Source: JBMDXB01 sp048594885 (lineage in GTDB: Bacteria; Acidobacteriota; Vicinamibacteria; Vicinamibacterales; 2-12-FULL-66-21). From it: a stretch of DNA of 64,000 nt. Position numbers and translations under genes: made by a program. Numbering within the stretch: position 1 is the first letter of the stretch; every line of letters begins with the position of its first letter. The stretch covers positions 1 through 64,000 of the forward strand of contig JBMDXB010000063.1 in assembly GCA_048594885.1 (NCBI GenBank). The letters run 5' to 3'. Positions 33,101-41,919 of the stretch are shown here, piece by piece. The notes beneath the pieces were generated by a model that had not been told where the DNA came from, made no database searches, and saw only the letters and a list, made by a program, of their open reading frames with translations.

Positions 33101-33950
33101 CCGCAACGGCTTCAGCTTCGGCGTCAACTACACGCTGGGCCTGTCGCTCACCGGAACCACCGGCCTGCAGAAGCGCCTGACGCACAACGCCGACGGCTCG
33201 ATCAGCGTGCGCAGCGATCAGGCGGAGTACGAGAAGCTGAACGAGAACCTGAACCTGCAGCGTCACCTGTTGAAGGCGAACTGGGTCTGGAGTCTCCCGC
33301 ACCTGCCGACGCCGAACCCCGCGATGAAGGCCATCGGCCTCGTCCTCAACGACTGGCAGTTGTCGGGCATCTACACCGGAAGCTCCGGCAACCGGTACGA
33401 CCTCGGCTTCAGCTACAACTCCGCCGGCGGCAGCGTGAATCTGACGGGCTCGCCTGATTACGGAGCACGCATCGTCTACACCTCGAAGTCAGACGATGGG
33501 TGCTCGAGCGACCAGTACCAACAGTTCGACACCTCTATCGTCACCGGGCCAACCTACGGCAGCGTCGGCTTGGAGTCGGGTCGCAACACCCTGATCGGCT
33601 GTCCGACGCACAGGACGGACCTGGCGATTGCCCGCAACATCCGGTTCAGAGGAAACCGGCAAGTGCAGTTGCGGATCGACGCGTACAACGCGTTCGACCA
33701 GGCGTTCATCACCGGCCGGAACACGAGTGTCAACTACACCAGCCCGACCGACCTGACGGTTCGCAATCCGCAGTACGTCGCGAACGCGGGAGACACGACG
33801 CTGGCGCCCGGCGCCGTGGGGACGATCCTGAACTCCAACCGTACCCAGCCGAGGAACGCCGGCTTCGGTGCCGCCACCGGCTGGACGACGAACCTGATCA
33901 ACGGCAACTATCAACGAGTCATCCAGTTCTCGGTTCGCGTGCAGTTCTGA
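30162..33950 (+). CDS. TonB-dependent receptor, Oar-like, with carboxypeptidase-regulatory domain
   Basis: 1262 residues, ATG preceded by AGAGGGGGA. After the signal peptide (CVVAAMSLGASAAELSAQ), a carboxypeptidase-regulatory-like domain (about 28-110: GTVKDSQGGVIPGATVTLID, YTVEVSMDGFK) is followed by the plug (ENLPVNHDNFTSLVQLVPGV, NNIMMDGISAMD, VKILTQGYQAEYGRSSG) and a long barrel ending in the aromatic C-terminus VRVQF. Members of this acidobacterial group import saccharides, peptides or chelates across the outer membrane using TonB. It is divergent from the TPR-CRTAC1 operon, which may be functionally linked. A strong hairpin follows. Confidence 0.88.
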   Translation: MRTRKWLCVCVVAAMSLGASAAELSAQITTGNVIGTVKDSQGGVIPGATVTLIDEAKGTKIGPVMTNGDGVYVFPNVTAATYTVEVSMDGFKTTQQKGIPVSGGDRASVPPITLEVGGKTEMVTVTAESPLVQAQSGERSFAVTTQQVENLPVNHDNFTSLVQLVPGVRESTGGNDGGGVRLGGVGQNNIMMDGISAMDTGNNGQMINMNVESIAEVKILTQGYQAEYGRSSGLQITAVSKSGTNRFRGTAYELFQNSDWNSIRTINRLNNDPKPKAKSKTLGYSIGGPIGKPGGANKLFFFYSHEYRPTSNPINSGNPIRYRVPTAAERTGDFSQTVDNNGALYNFIRDFQVTGACNATDQTACFRDGGVLGKIPANRLWSTGLAILSRYPLPNRVQTPGSNYNFELGGTGGDPLPIVDQLRQQPAVRIDYQLSSKARLTWTYGGDRQRALTVPGLIPGFTDVKTPYPYITKYSVTANYTLNNTTFLEGTYGFIRNELTGGNENGVLMNDSANRLNGLADFPLLFPDAGIVPKDSYAYEVLQDVRPPFWDGTRMNLPPTFSWGGRIGAAPPNQRYPGWLNINRTQDVAISLTKIAGRHTLKTGFYNNHSFKAQNVGGTGFQGAVSFNNDTNNTLDTSFGYANAAVGVFNQYTQSSRFVEGSMLYNNTEAYIQDNWKVNRRLTLDAGIRFTRQQPQYDQFQQMSNFFPNQWTPGAAPVLYVAGCSNGAVVCSGNTRNAMNPLTGQILVLPGAANSQAAIGTPVPGIGNPLNGIRQAGDGISKYGYTWPKLVVGPRFGVAFDMSGDQTFIFRGGGGIFYDRPDGNTVFSIPGNPPIATAVDLRTGQFQNLNPGLSFLPVPGMQIFQYDAKVPASAQWEFGVQTTLPWASAVDVSYVGNHGYNRLGALQNGSPVNLNAIDIGTAYLPQYQNPTLGPQAVPGAGAYTQTALLRPFRGLGNIQQQTTEFQDTFHSIQTNFNRRFRNGFSFGVNYTLGLSLTGTTGLQKRLTHNADGSISVRSDQAEYEKLNENLNLQRHLLKANWVWSLPHLPTPNPAMKAIGLVLNDWQLSGIYTGSSGNRYDLGFSYNSAGGSVNLTGSPDYGARIVYTSKSDDGCSSDQYQQFDTSIVTGPTYGSVGLESGRNTLIGCPTHRTDLAIARNIRFRGNRQVQLRIDAYNAFDQAFITGRNTSVNYTSPTDLTVRNPQYVANAGDTTLAPGAVGTILNSNRTQPRNAGFGAATGWTTNLINGNYQRVIQFSVRVQF

Positions 33951-33958
33951 GAAGCACT

Positions 33959-33997
33959 CGAACGAGCGGGTGGGCGATGCGCCCACCCGCTCGTTCG
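33959..33997 (+). terminator. 17-bp perfect hairpin after the TonB receptor gene
   Basis: CGAACGAGCGGGTGGGC, loop GATGC, and the exact reverse complement, starting 9 bp after the stop. Only a weak pyrimidine tail (TCCTCTCC) follows, so termination would be stem-driven. Confidence 0.65.
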
Positions 33998-34056
33998 TCC
34001 TCTCCAGCAGACCTTTCCGCGGCACTGGCGCAGTCAGCGTCGCAAATGAATCCGAA

Positions 34057-35157
34057 ATGACGGATGTGAAGGTGACTAGAGGACGCGTGATCACTCTCGC
34101 GGCGGCCCTGGCAGCAACCACCGGCTCGCTCGCCCTTGTCGCGCAGGTGAAGACGAAGGTGCCCGACGTCGTGCCGGGCGCGCGTCCGGCCGTCGTCGAG
34201 CGCGTCAAGATTCACGGTAAGGCGCTCGAGGGCAATCTGGAGGGAAATGCCGTCGACCGCGACGCCCTCGTCGTCCTGCCCCCGGGCTACACGCAGAATC
34301 GCTCGCGTCGGTATCCGGTCGTTTACGCGCTGCACGGTTACTCGATCGGCGCGGAGCAGTGGGCGCAGGAAATCCACGTGCCGCAGACGATCGAGGGAGC
34401 GTTCGCCAAGGGGGCGCACGAGATGATCGTCGTGCTGCCGGACTCGAAGACGGTGCACAACGGCTCGATGTACTCCAGCTCGGTGACGACAGGGGATTTC
34501 GAGCACTACGTCGCGCGCGACGTGGTCTCGTACATCGACGCGAAGTACCGCACGATCGCGAGGCGCGAGAGCCGCGGCCTGGTCGGCCACTCGATGGGCG
34601 GCTACGGTGCCACGCGGATCGGCATGAAGCACGCAGACGTATTCGGCAGCCTGTACATCATGAGCCCCTGCTGCCTGTCGCCGCGCGGCGGCGGCCGCGG
34701 CGCTCCCGCGCCGGCCGCAGCGGCGAATGCCGAGGCGCTGGCCGCCGTCAAAACGCCGGCGGACTCGGCAAAGCTGCCGTTCGGGCTGCGCGCGCAACTG
34801 GCATCGGCCGCAGCCTGGTCGCCCAACCCGAAGAACCCGCCGCTGTACCTCGATCTGCCGATCGGCGATCAGACGCAGGCGGTGCTGGCGAAGTGGGCCG
34901 CGAACGCGCCGCTGGCATTCGCCGACCAGTACATTCTCGAGCTGAAACGGTATCGCGCCATCGCGATCGACGTGGGCGATCAGGACGGATTACGCGCTGA
35001 CGCCGGCAGACTGCACGACGTGCTGGATCAGAATGGCGTGGCGAACACCTTCGAGATGTACCCGGGGACACACACGAGCGACGTGGCGGTCCGGTTCCAG
35101 GAGCATGTCGTGCCGTTCTTCAGCCGGACCCTGTCGTTCGAGCCCGCCAGGCGCTGA
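34057..35157 (+). CDS. secreted alpha/beta hydrolase of the esterase D/feruloyl-esterase type
   Basis: 366 residues from ATG 34057 with a signal (ITLAAALAATTGSLALVAQ). Motifs: LVVLPPGYTQNRSRRYPVVYALHGY (oxyanion region), then GLVGHSMGGYGATRIGMKHAD with the nucleophile Ser in G-H-S-M-G, an acid in AIDVGDQDGL and the final His in YPGTHTSDV. The family includes feruloyl and acetyl esterases, S-formylglutathione hydrolase and antigen-85-like acyltransferases. Export and the polysaccharide-rich context favour an esterase that removes ester groups from plant polymers. A Gly/Ala/Pro insertion lies at about residues 208-230. Confidence 0.8.
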   Translation: MTDVKVTRGRVITLAAALAATTGSLALVAQVKTKVPDVVPGARPAVVERVKIHGKALEGNLEGNAVDRDALVVLPPGYTQNRSRRYPVVYALHGYSIGAEQWAQEIHVPQTIEGAFAKGAHEMIVVLPDSKTVHNGSMYSSSVTTGDFEHYVARDVVSYIDAKYRTIARRESRGLVGHSMGGYGATRIGMKHADVFGSLYIMSPCCLSPRGGGRGAPAPAAAANAEALAAVKTPADSAKLPFGLRAQLASAAAWSPNPKNPPLYLDLPIGDQTQAVLAKWAANAPLAFADQYILELKRYRAIAIDVGDQDGLRADAGRLHDVLDQNGVANTFEMYPGTHTSDVAVRFQEHVVPFFSRTLSFEPARR

Positions 35158-35206
35158 CCTGAGCCTGTGCCCCCGCCGGCAACCCTTTCCTCCCCGCCCT
35201 CCGTCT

Positions 35207-36574
35207 TCAGAGCGTCCAGCCGGGCCGGTACTGGATGCGCAACAGCTCGTTCGCCTTCTCGTTGTTGGTGAACCGGAGGTTCTTGCCGTCCCACACCAGC
35301 CGCTGATCCTTCATGCGGATCGCCAGTACGCCCAGCAACACCATCTCGGTCAGGGCACCTCCGTATTCGAACGGTGAAGTCGGCGGGACGCCGCCGGAAC
35401 CTGCTTTGATGGCGCGGATCCAGTCGCCCTCGTGCGAGCCGTTCACGCGCCGCAGGGTCTGCGGTGGCCGCTTGTACTCCTTCATCCGCGTCTCCGGGAT
35501 CAGGCGAACGCCGTCGGCGCCATGCGAGCCGTGCAGGATGGTCCCCTTGTCGCCAATGAGCAGCGCGCCGCTCCCGGGCAGACGGCGGCCGGGCTCGAGC
35601 TCCGGCGGGATCGGCGGCAGCAGACGGCCGTCGGTCCACGTGAGCTTCACCGGCGGCCGGCTGCCACGTGCCGGGAACGTGTAGCGGACGATGCTTGCGC
35701 GCGGATACGTCTCCGACGCGACCGCCGGCTCGTAATGGGTTGACGTGGCCTGCACCGTGTCCGGCGGGCCGAGCTCGAGCGCCCAAAAGGCGGGATCGAG
35801 GATGTGGCATCCCATGTCGCCGAGCGCGCCGGTGCCGAAATCCTGCCACGCGCGCCATTTCAGCGGATGGTAGGCGGGATGATATGGGCGGAACGCGACG
35901 GGCCCCAGCCAGCGATCCCAGTCGAGCGTTTTTGGCACCGGCGGCGTGTCCGCCGGTCTCGCCCGCACCTCGAAATCCGACCACGGGTCGCCGCCGACCG
36001 GCCGGTCGGTCCACGCGTGAACCTCCCTCACCTGACCGATGGCGCCGTCGTCGAGCCATTCCTTGAGCAGGCGCATCGACTGATACGACTGCCCCTGGTT
36101 GCCCATCTGAGTGACGACTTTCGCTTTGCGCGCCGCCTCCGTAATCGTCCGCGCCTCGTGCACCGTGTGCGTCAGCGGCTTCTGGCAGTACACGTGCTTG
36201 CCCGCCTCGAGCACTGCCATCGTGATCGCCGCGTGCGTGTGATCCGGCGTCGCGACGATCACGGCGTCGATGTCCTTCTGCTTCTCCAGCATCTCGCGGT
36301 AATCGACGTAGAAAGTCGCCTTCGGATAGAGGGCGCGGGTCTTCGCCGAGTAAACCTCGTCGACGTCGCACAGCGCGACGATGCTCTCCCCCGCGCATGC
36401 CTTGAGGTTGGACGCGCCCATGCCGCCGATGCCGATTGCGGCGATGTTCAACTTGTTGCTCGGCGCCTGCGCGCCCAGCACGCGGCTCGGCACGATGGCC
36501 GCCGACAGCGTCGCCATGGCGGTCGTGGCCGTGAACTTCCGTCGAGAGATACTCCGGTTCGACTCGTCAGTCAT
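35207..36574 (-). CDS. Tat-exported Gfo/Idh/MocA family oxidoreductase
   Basis: 455 residues; GGAAGGA precedes the ATG. SISRRKFTATTAMATLSAAI is a Tat signal, so the enzyme is folded with its nicotinamide cofactor before export. The Rossmann motif is IAAIGIGGMGASNL, followed by IVALCDVDE and DAVIVATPDHTHAAITMAVLEAGKHVYCQKPLTH, where EKP is replaced by QKP around the catalytic Lys. The C-terminal domain (about 200-440) has the acidobacterial/planctomycete DPAFWALELGPP pattern. The probable reaction is oxidation or dehydration of a sugar or cyclitol; the exact substrate is unknown. It converges on the esterase gene. Confidence 0.85.
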   Translation of the reverse strand: MTDESNRSISRRKFTATTAMATLSAAIVPSRVLGAQAPSNKLNIAAIGIGGMGASNLKACAGESIVALCDVDEVYSAKTRALYPKATFYVDYREMLEKQKDIDAVIVATPDHTHAAITMAVLEAGKHVYCQKPLTHTVHEARTITEAARKAKVVTQMGNQGQSYQSMRLLKEWLDDGAIGQVREVHAWTDRPVGGDPWSDFEVRARPADTPPVPKTLDWDRWLGPVAFRPYHPAYHPLKWRAWQDFGTGALGDMGCHILDPAFWALELGPPDTVQATSTHYEPAVASETYPRASIVRYTFPARGSRPPVKLTWTDGRLLPPIPPELEPGRRLPGSGALLIGDKGTILHGSHGADGVRLIPETRMKEYKRPPQTLRRVNGSHEGDWIRAIKAGSGGVPPTSPFEYGGALTEMVLLGVLAIRMKDQRLVWDGKNLRFTNNEKANELLRIQYRPGWTL

Positions 36575-36788
36575 CGCAGTCCTTCCTTTACGCCACGGGG
36601 AGTATAGCCGCCCTGCGCCGCCATTCGCGCGTCGAAGTTCGCTTCAGCCTGGCAGATGCGCACTGCGCCCACGATCGGCTGCGTCAAGGGGCGGATCAAC
36701 GGACGCGCGGTCGTCGTTCCCGAGGCGTCCTGAGCACGCCGTCACGGCAGGTCGCATCGGAGCCCTCAACGGAGTTAGGCTTGACCGT

Positions 36789-37685
36789 ATGAGCGCTCAC
36801 TCGGTGCTGTGCCCCATCGACTTCTCGGAGCCGTCGCGCTCGGCGCTCGTGTACGCTGGCGCGATTGCCGATCATTTTGCTGCCCGCCTGACAGTGCTCG
36901 CCGTCGACGATCCACTCCTGGCCGAAGCGGCGGCGAGCGCCGGAATGACTCCCTCGCTGGCTGAAGAGACCGAGCGAGAGCTTCGGCAGGTGTGCATGGA
37001 CGTTCTCGGCAAAGAGCGCACGAACGTCCTTGTGCGCGTTCGCATCGGCAAGCCAGCGGCCGAAATCCTCCGCGAGGCGCGTGAATCCGCGGCGCAGCTG
37101 ATCGTGATGAGCTCGCGGGGGCAGACGGGGGTCAAGAAGCTGTTCTTCGGCTCGACCACCGAGCGTGTGCTGCGAGAGACATCCGTGCACGTCCTGGTCA
37201 CGCCGCTGCAAGATCCGCCGGGTCGATCCCTGGCCGATATCGCTCGCCACGTCCGCTGCGTTCTCGCACCCGTCGACCTGACGGAGGCGTCATCCCGGCA
37301 GGCCGCTGTCGCCGCGCAAATCGCGCAGGCGCTTGCCGTTCCCCTTCTGATGGCGCACGTCCTCGAGCCGGTGATGCTTCCGACGCGACTTCGATCGTCC
37401 GAGAAGGATATCGACGCGTCGAGGCGCGGAGCGGTACAAAACCGGCTTCAGGAGATGGCCGCCTCGGCGGCGCGAAGCGTGAAGACGGAGACGTTGGTAG
37501 TGAGCGGCGACCCGGCGGACGAGATCGTCAAGCTTGCGGATGCTCATCATGCGAACCTGATCGTCATGGCGCTGCGGTCGTCCGGGACATCGGGCCCGCG
37601 CATAGGGTCGGTCGCCTACCGGGTGCTCGCGTTGACCCACAAGCTCGTACTTGCCGTTGCGCCGTCAGGCGACGGTCCGGTGTGA
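36789..37685 (+). CDS. tandem universal stress protein (UspA)
   Basis: 298 residues with two Usp domains: HSVLCPIDFSEPSRSALVYA at the start, and RCVLAPVDLTEASSRQAAVA at about residue 157. The first domain keeps an ATP-binding loop (SSRGQTG...FFGSTTERVL); the second has a weaker version (ALRSSGTSGPRIGSVAYRVL). Tandem Usp proteins are cytoplasmic nucleotide-binding stress factors. The stop overlaps the GTG start of the P-type ATPase gene (GTGA), so the two are coupled and the Usp may modulate or respond to ion stress. Confidence 0.88.
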   Translation: MSAHSVLCPIDFSEPSRSALVYAGAIADHFAARLTVLAVDDPLLAEAAASAGMTPSLAEETERELRQVCMDVLGKERTNVLVRVRIGKPAAEILREARESAAQLIVMSSRGQTGVKKLFFGSTTERVLRETSVHVLVTPLQDPPGRSLADIARHVRCVLAPVDLTEASSRQAAVAAQIAQALAVPLLMAHVLEPVMLPTRLRSSEKDIDASRRGAVQNRLQEMAASAARSVKTETLVVSGDPADEIVKLADAHHANLIVMALRSSGTSGPRIGSVAYRVLALTHKLVLAVAPSGDGPV

Positions 37686-40501
37686 CACCACTCTCCGACT
37701 TAGCTCTCGCCTACCGGCACGACGCCGGCGTGGTCATCGCCTCACTGGGATCCGACAGCCGCCGCGGCCTCGGCGATGAGGACGCGCGGGCGCGGCTCGA
37801 ACGATTCGGCCGCAACGAACTCGCGGAGGCGCCTCCTGTTCCCGCCTGGCGGAGGTTCCTCGCCCAGTTCCAGGACGTCCTCGTCGTGCTGCTTCTCGTC
37901 GCGACCGCCATTTCCGCCGCGCTGTGGGTCGCAGAGCACGACACATCGCTGCCGTACGAAGCACTCGCGATCCTGGCCGTCGTCCTGCTCAACGCGACGA
38001 TGGGCTTCGTCCAGGAGTCGCGGGCCGAAGCGGCCGTCGCCGCGCTCCGCGCGATGTCAGCCGCGCATTCCACGGTCGTGCGCGGTGGCACTCGACGGCG
38101 TGTTCCGGCCGCCGAGGTCGTGCCGGGCGACGTGATCCTGATCGAACAGGGCGACACCATCCCGGCGGATGCGCGTGTGATCGACTGCATCGCTCTTCAG
38201 GCTGCCGAAGCGTCGCTGACCGGCGAAAGCCTGCCGGTGACGAAGAGCGAGCGGACGATCGGCGAAGACGTCCCGCTTGGCGACCGCGACAACATGGTGT
38301 TCAGCGGCACGGCCGTGACCTACGGGCGCGGCACCGCGGTGGTGACCGCAACCGGCACGCGCACCGAGGTGGGCCGGATCGCCCGCCTGCTGGAACGCAC
38401 GGCCGACGAGCGGACACCGTTGCAGCGCGAATTGGATCGGACGGGCAAGCGTCTCGGCCTCGCCGTCATCGTCATCGCCGCCGTGGTCATCATCACCATC
38501 GTCGTGGTGCAAGGCGTCCGCGGACCGGCGGCGTTGTTCGACGCGCTGATCCTCGGCGTGGCGCTCGCCGTTGCCGCGGTGCCTGAAGGCCTCCCCGCGG
38601 TCGTCACCGCCGTGCTGGCGATCGGCGTACAGCGGATGGCGCGGCGCAACGCGATCGTCCGGCATCTCGCCGCGGTCGAGACGCTTGGGTCTGCAACCGT
38701 CATCGCGTCAGACAAGACGGGAACGCTGACGAAGAACGAGATGACGGTCAGGGTCATCGCCACCGCGAGCGGCCGCGTTCTCTTCGAAGGCTCGGGCTAC
38801 GAGCCGTCGGGATCGGTGTCTCGCGAAGACGGAGGGGCAATCGAGGGGCCGCTCCGCATCGAGCTGGAACGGGCCCTGACCGCTGCTCACGGCGCCAACA
38901 ACGCGACGGTGGAAAGACGCGGCGAACGCTGGACGGTCCAGGGCGATCCCACCGAGGGCGCCCTGCTGGTCGCCGCGAGCAAGGCTGGACTTGAATCGGC
39001 AGCCCTGGCTGCGCGCCTGCCTCGCATCGGCGAGGTGCCGTTCTCCTCCGAGCGCAAGTTGATGAGCACGGTGCATCGGGATGTGCAGCAGGACCATCGC
39101 GGCGTCGTATTCACGAAGGGTGCGCCAGACGTGCTGCTTGCACGCTGCACGCACGAACTGACCGGCGACGTGCCGAGTCCGCTCACGGCCGAACGGCGTT
39201 CCAGGATTCTCGAGACGAACGAGACGCTCGCCGGTCAAGCGCTGCGCACGCTTGGTGTAGCGGGCCGGTGGATCACCACGGAGACCCTCGACACGCGGGC
39301 GCAGCCGGACGAACGTGTCGAACGCGATCTCGTGTTCATCGGGCTCATCGGCATGATCGATCCGCCGCGGCCCGAGGCGCATCCGGCCGTCGCCCGCGCC
39401 CGAGGCGCCGGCATCCGGCCGATCATGATCACCGGCGACCATCCGCGGACGGCTGTCGTCATCGCCAGAGAGCTGGGCATTTCGGAGGATGACCGCGTAT
39501 TGAAGGGCGCCGAGCTTCAGGGCCTTCCTGCAGAGGCCCTGCGAGCGATGGCGAGTGAGGTGTCCGTCTACGCGCGGGTCAATCCGGAACACAAGCTCCA
39601 GATCGTCGACGCGCTCAAGGCGTCGGGCGCGGTCGTCGCGATGACGGGCGACGGCGTCAACGACGCACCGGCGTTGAAGCAGGCCGACATCGGGGTCGCG
39701 ATGGGCATCACCGGAACCGACGTGTCGAAAGAGGCGGCCGACATCGTCCTGGCGGACGACAACTTCGCGTCGATCGTCGCCGCCGTCGAAGAAGGGCGCG
39801 CGATCTTCTCGAACATCCGCAAGTTCCTTCGATACCTCCTGTCGTCGAACATCGGCGAGGTCATGACGATGTTCTTCGGCGTGGTGCTCGCCAGACCGAT
39901 CGGTCTGACGGCACCCGACAGCACGGTCGTCGTGCCCTTGCTCGCAACACAGATCCTGTGGATCAACCTGGTAACGGACGGACCGCCGGCGCTCGCGCTG
40001 GGCGTGGAGCCTGCCGGCGAGGACCTGATGGAGCGGCCGCCTCGCCCGGTGCACGAGAGCGTCGTCAACGCCCGCATGTGGCGCGGCATCTTCATCGCGG
40101 GCGCCATCATGGCGGCGGGAACGTTGGCCGTGCTCGACGCATCGCTCCCCGGGGGCTTCATCAACGGCTCGGGCGGCGTCGCGCACGCGCGGACGATGGC
40201 GTTCACGACGCTGATGCTGTTTCAGATCTTCAACGTGTTCAACGCGCGATCGGATGAACGAAGCGCCCTCGCCAGCCTCTTCACGAACACGTGGCTGTGG
40301 GGGGCGGTCGCCGCCTCCGTCGCGCTTCAGGTGCTGGTGACCGCGATGCCAGTCCTGCAACAGGCGTTCGGGACGACCGCGCTCTCCGCACGCGACTGGG
40401 TCGTCTGCACGTCGGTGGCCAGCACGGTCCTGCTGCTGGGCGAAGCAGGCAAATGGATGACGCGCCAGGGCGCGAGTTTCACTCTAGGATTGACCGCATG
40501 A
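37682..40501 (+). CDS. P-type (type II) cation-transporting ATPase
   Basis: 939 residues from GTG 37682. All core motifs are present: cytoplasmic N-domain entry LARYGxNEL-like (LERFGRNELAEAPP), actuator TGES in EASLTGESLPVTK, AAVPEGLPAVVTAVLAIG in helix 4, the phosphorylation site DKTGTLTKNEM, KGAPDVLLARC, and the hinge MTGDGVNDAPALKQADIGVAMG. The PEGLP motif and overall length place it with Ca2+/cation pumps of the PMR1/SERCA type. It sits between Usp and a beta-lactamase-like gene with 4-bp overlaps on both sides, a tight three-gene operon. Confidence 0.88.
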   Translation: MTPLSDLALAYRHDAGVVIASLGSDSRRGLGDEDARARLERFGRNELAEAPPVPAWRRFLAQFQDVLVVLLLVATAISAALWVAEHDTSLPYEALAILAVVLLNATMGFVQESRAEAAVAALRAMSAAHSTVVRGGTRRRVPAAEVVPGDVILIEQGDTIPADARVIDCIALQAAEASLTGESLPVTKSERTIGEDVPLGDRDNMVFSGTAVTYGRGTAVVTATGTRTEVGRIARLLERTADERTPLQRELDRTGKRLGLAVIVIAAVVIITIVVVQGVRGPAALFDALILGVALAVAAVPEGLPAVVTAVLAIGVQRMARRNAIVRHLAAVETLGSATVIASDKTGTLTKNEMTVRVIATASGRVLFEGSGYEPSGSVSREDGGAIEGPLRIELERALTAAHGANNATVERRGERWTVQGDPTEGALLVAASKAGLESAALAARLPRIGEVPFSSERKLMSTVHRDVQQDHRGVVFTKGAPDVLLARCTHELTGDVPSPLTAERRSRILETNETLAGQALRTLGVAGRWITTETLDTRAQPDERVERDLVFIGLIGMIDPPRPEAHPAVARARGAGIRPIMITGDHPRTAVVIARELGISEDDRVLKGAELQGLPAEALRAMASEVSVYARVNPEHKLQIVDALKASGAVVAMTGDGVNDAPALKQADIGVAMGITGTDVSKEAADIVLADDNFASIVAAVEEGRAIFSNIRKFLRYLLSSNIGEVMTMFFGVVLARPIGLTAPDSTVVVPLLATQILWINLVTDGPPALALGVEPAGEDLMERPPRPVHESVVNARMWRGIFIAGAIMAAGTLAVLDASLPGGFINGSGGVAHARTMAFTTLMLFQIFNVFNARSDERSALASLFTNTWLWGAVAASVALQVLVTAMPVLQQAFGTTALSARDWVVCTSVASTVLLLGEAGKWMTRQGASFTLGLTA

Positions 40502-41919
40502 GGACCTTCCTGACCGCCGTAGCCGTCGCCATCCTGCTCGTCGCCGAGACACCCGCAACGAACCAGGACGCTCCACGTGCGGCCGACCCGAAGTTCGAGC
40601 AGCTCGCGTCGCTCGTCACGCAAAAGATGAAAGAGTACCGCGTGCCCGGCGTCGCATTCGGCATGCTGCGCGAGGGCGCGATGACAATGCGCGGGTTCGG
40701 GATCACCAACGCGGATAACTCGCAGCCACTGACGCCGGACACCGTGTTTCCCATCGCCTCCATCTCCAAGACCGTTACGGCGACGGCAATCATGCGGCTC
40801 GTGGAACAGGGGAAGGTGGAGCTCGACGCGCCGGTCAAGCGATACGTCCCGGAGTTCGCCGTCCAGGATCCTGCCGTCACCCGGGACGTGGCGATCTGGC
40901 ACCTGCTCACGCATACGCCGGGATGGGAGGGACAGCTCACGCCCGAAGATCTCGGCACGGAATCGCTGGAGCGGTTCGCTGAATCGCAGAAGGATCTGCC
41001 GCAACTCGCCGCTCCGGGCGAAGTGTGGAGCTACAACAACGCCGGATTCACCATCGCGGGTCGTGTCATCGAGGCGGCCACCGGGCAACGGATTCACGAC
41101 GCGCTGCGATCGCTCGTCATCGAACCGATCGGGTTGACGCGCACCTTCACGCGCACCGAGGAGGCCGTCACGCATCGGTTCGCGGCCGCGCACCGGTCGT
41201 CGGCCGAGACGTGGACCGTCGTGCGGCCGATCAGCCGCTCGAGCACGGTGACGGCCGGCGGTGTCTGGATGAGCCTCGCCGACATGCTCACGTATGCGAA
41301 GTTCCACATGGGAGACGGGACGGGGCGCGACGGCAAACCCGTGCTCACGCGCGCAGCGCTCGAACAGATGCGGACGTCGCGGGTGGCAAAGGTGGGAACG
41401 GACGATCACATGGGACTTGGATGGCACGTGCGCAAGGTTGGCGGCGTGATGACGGCCTCCCACGGCGGCACGCTCGGACACATCTCGCTGCTCGAGCTCG
41501 TGCCCGAGCGGCAGACGGCGCTGGCGATCCTGACGAACCACAACGAGGGCTGGCGCCTGATTCAGGATGTGGAGCGCGCTGCGCTGTCGGTTCTGGAAGG
41601 CGTGTCGCTCGGCCCGGCGCAGACGATCGGGCACCGCGGGTTGAACGAAACGATGCCGGACGCGCCGATCATGGCACAGCAGCCTGACGCGGCACCATAC
41701 GCCGGTGTCTATCGGCGGCCGCCGCTGAAAACCGTCGTCAACATCCGCGTGGACGAGGGGCAGCTCACGATGGACGGCAATTCGATTGGCTTCTACGCTC
41801 CGGACCGCGCCATCGTCACATCCGGTTCATCGCGCGGGAACCCGCTCGAGTTCATCCGCACGCGGGAGGGCACCGTCGGGTGGGTCCGCTACGTCGGACG
41901 GATCGCGCGGAAGGATTGA
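40498..41919 (+). CDS. secreted serine hydrolase of the class C beta-lactamase family
   Basis: 473 residues; the ATG overlaps the previous stop. The signal peptide is LTAVAVAILLVAETPA. Catalytic motifs: S-x-x-K in FPIASISKTVTATAI, Y-x-N in VWSYNNAGFTIAGRVI, and the H-x-G equivalent in ASHGGTLGHISLL. A C-terminal extension from about residue 390 (PYAGVYRRPP) is the lipocalin-like domain common in these proteins. Substrates can be peptides, esters or D-amino acid compounds; resistance to beta-lactams should not be assumed. The 3' end overlaps the convergent radical SAM gene by 93 bp. Confidence 0.85.
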   Translation: MRTFLTAVAVAILLVAETPATNQDAPRAADPKFEQLASLVTQKMKEYRVPGVAFGMLREGAMTMRGFGITNADNSQPLTPDTVFPIASISKTVTATAIMRLVEQGKVELDAPVKRYVPEFAVQDPAVTRDVAIWHLLTHTPGWEGQLTPEDLGTESLERFAESQKDLPQLAAPGEVWSYNNAGFTIAGRVIEAATGQRIHDALRSLVIEPIGLTRTFTRTEEAVTHRFAAAHRSSAETWTVVRPISRSSTVTAGGVWMSLADMLTYAKFHMGDGTGRDGKPVLTRAALEQMRTSRVAKVGTDDHMGLGWHVRKVGGVMTASHGGTLGHISLLELVPERQTALAILTNHNEGWRLIQDVERAALSVLEGVSLGPAQTIGHRGLNETMPDAPIMAQQPDAAPYAGVYRRPPLKTVVNIRVDEGQLTMDGNSIGFYAPDRAIVTSGSSRGNPLEFIRTREGTVGWVRYVGRIARKD

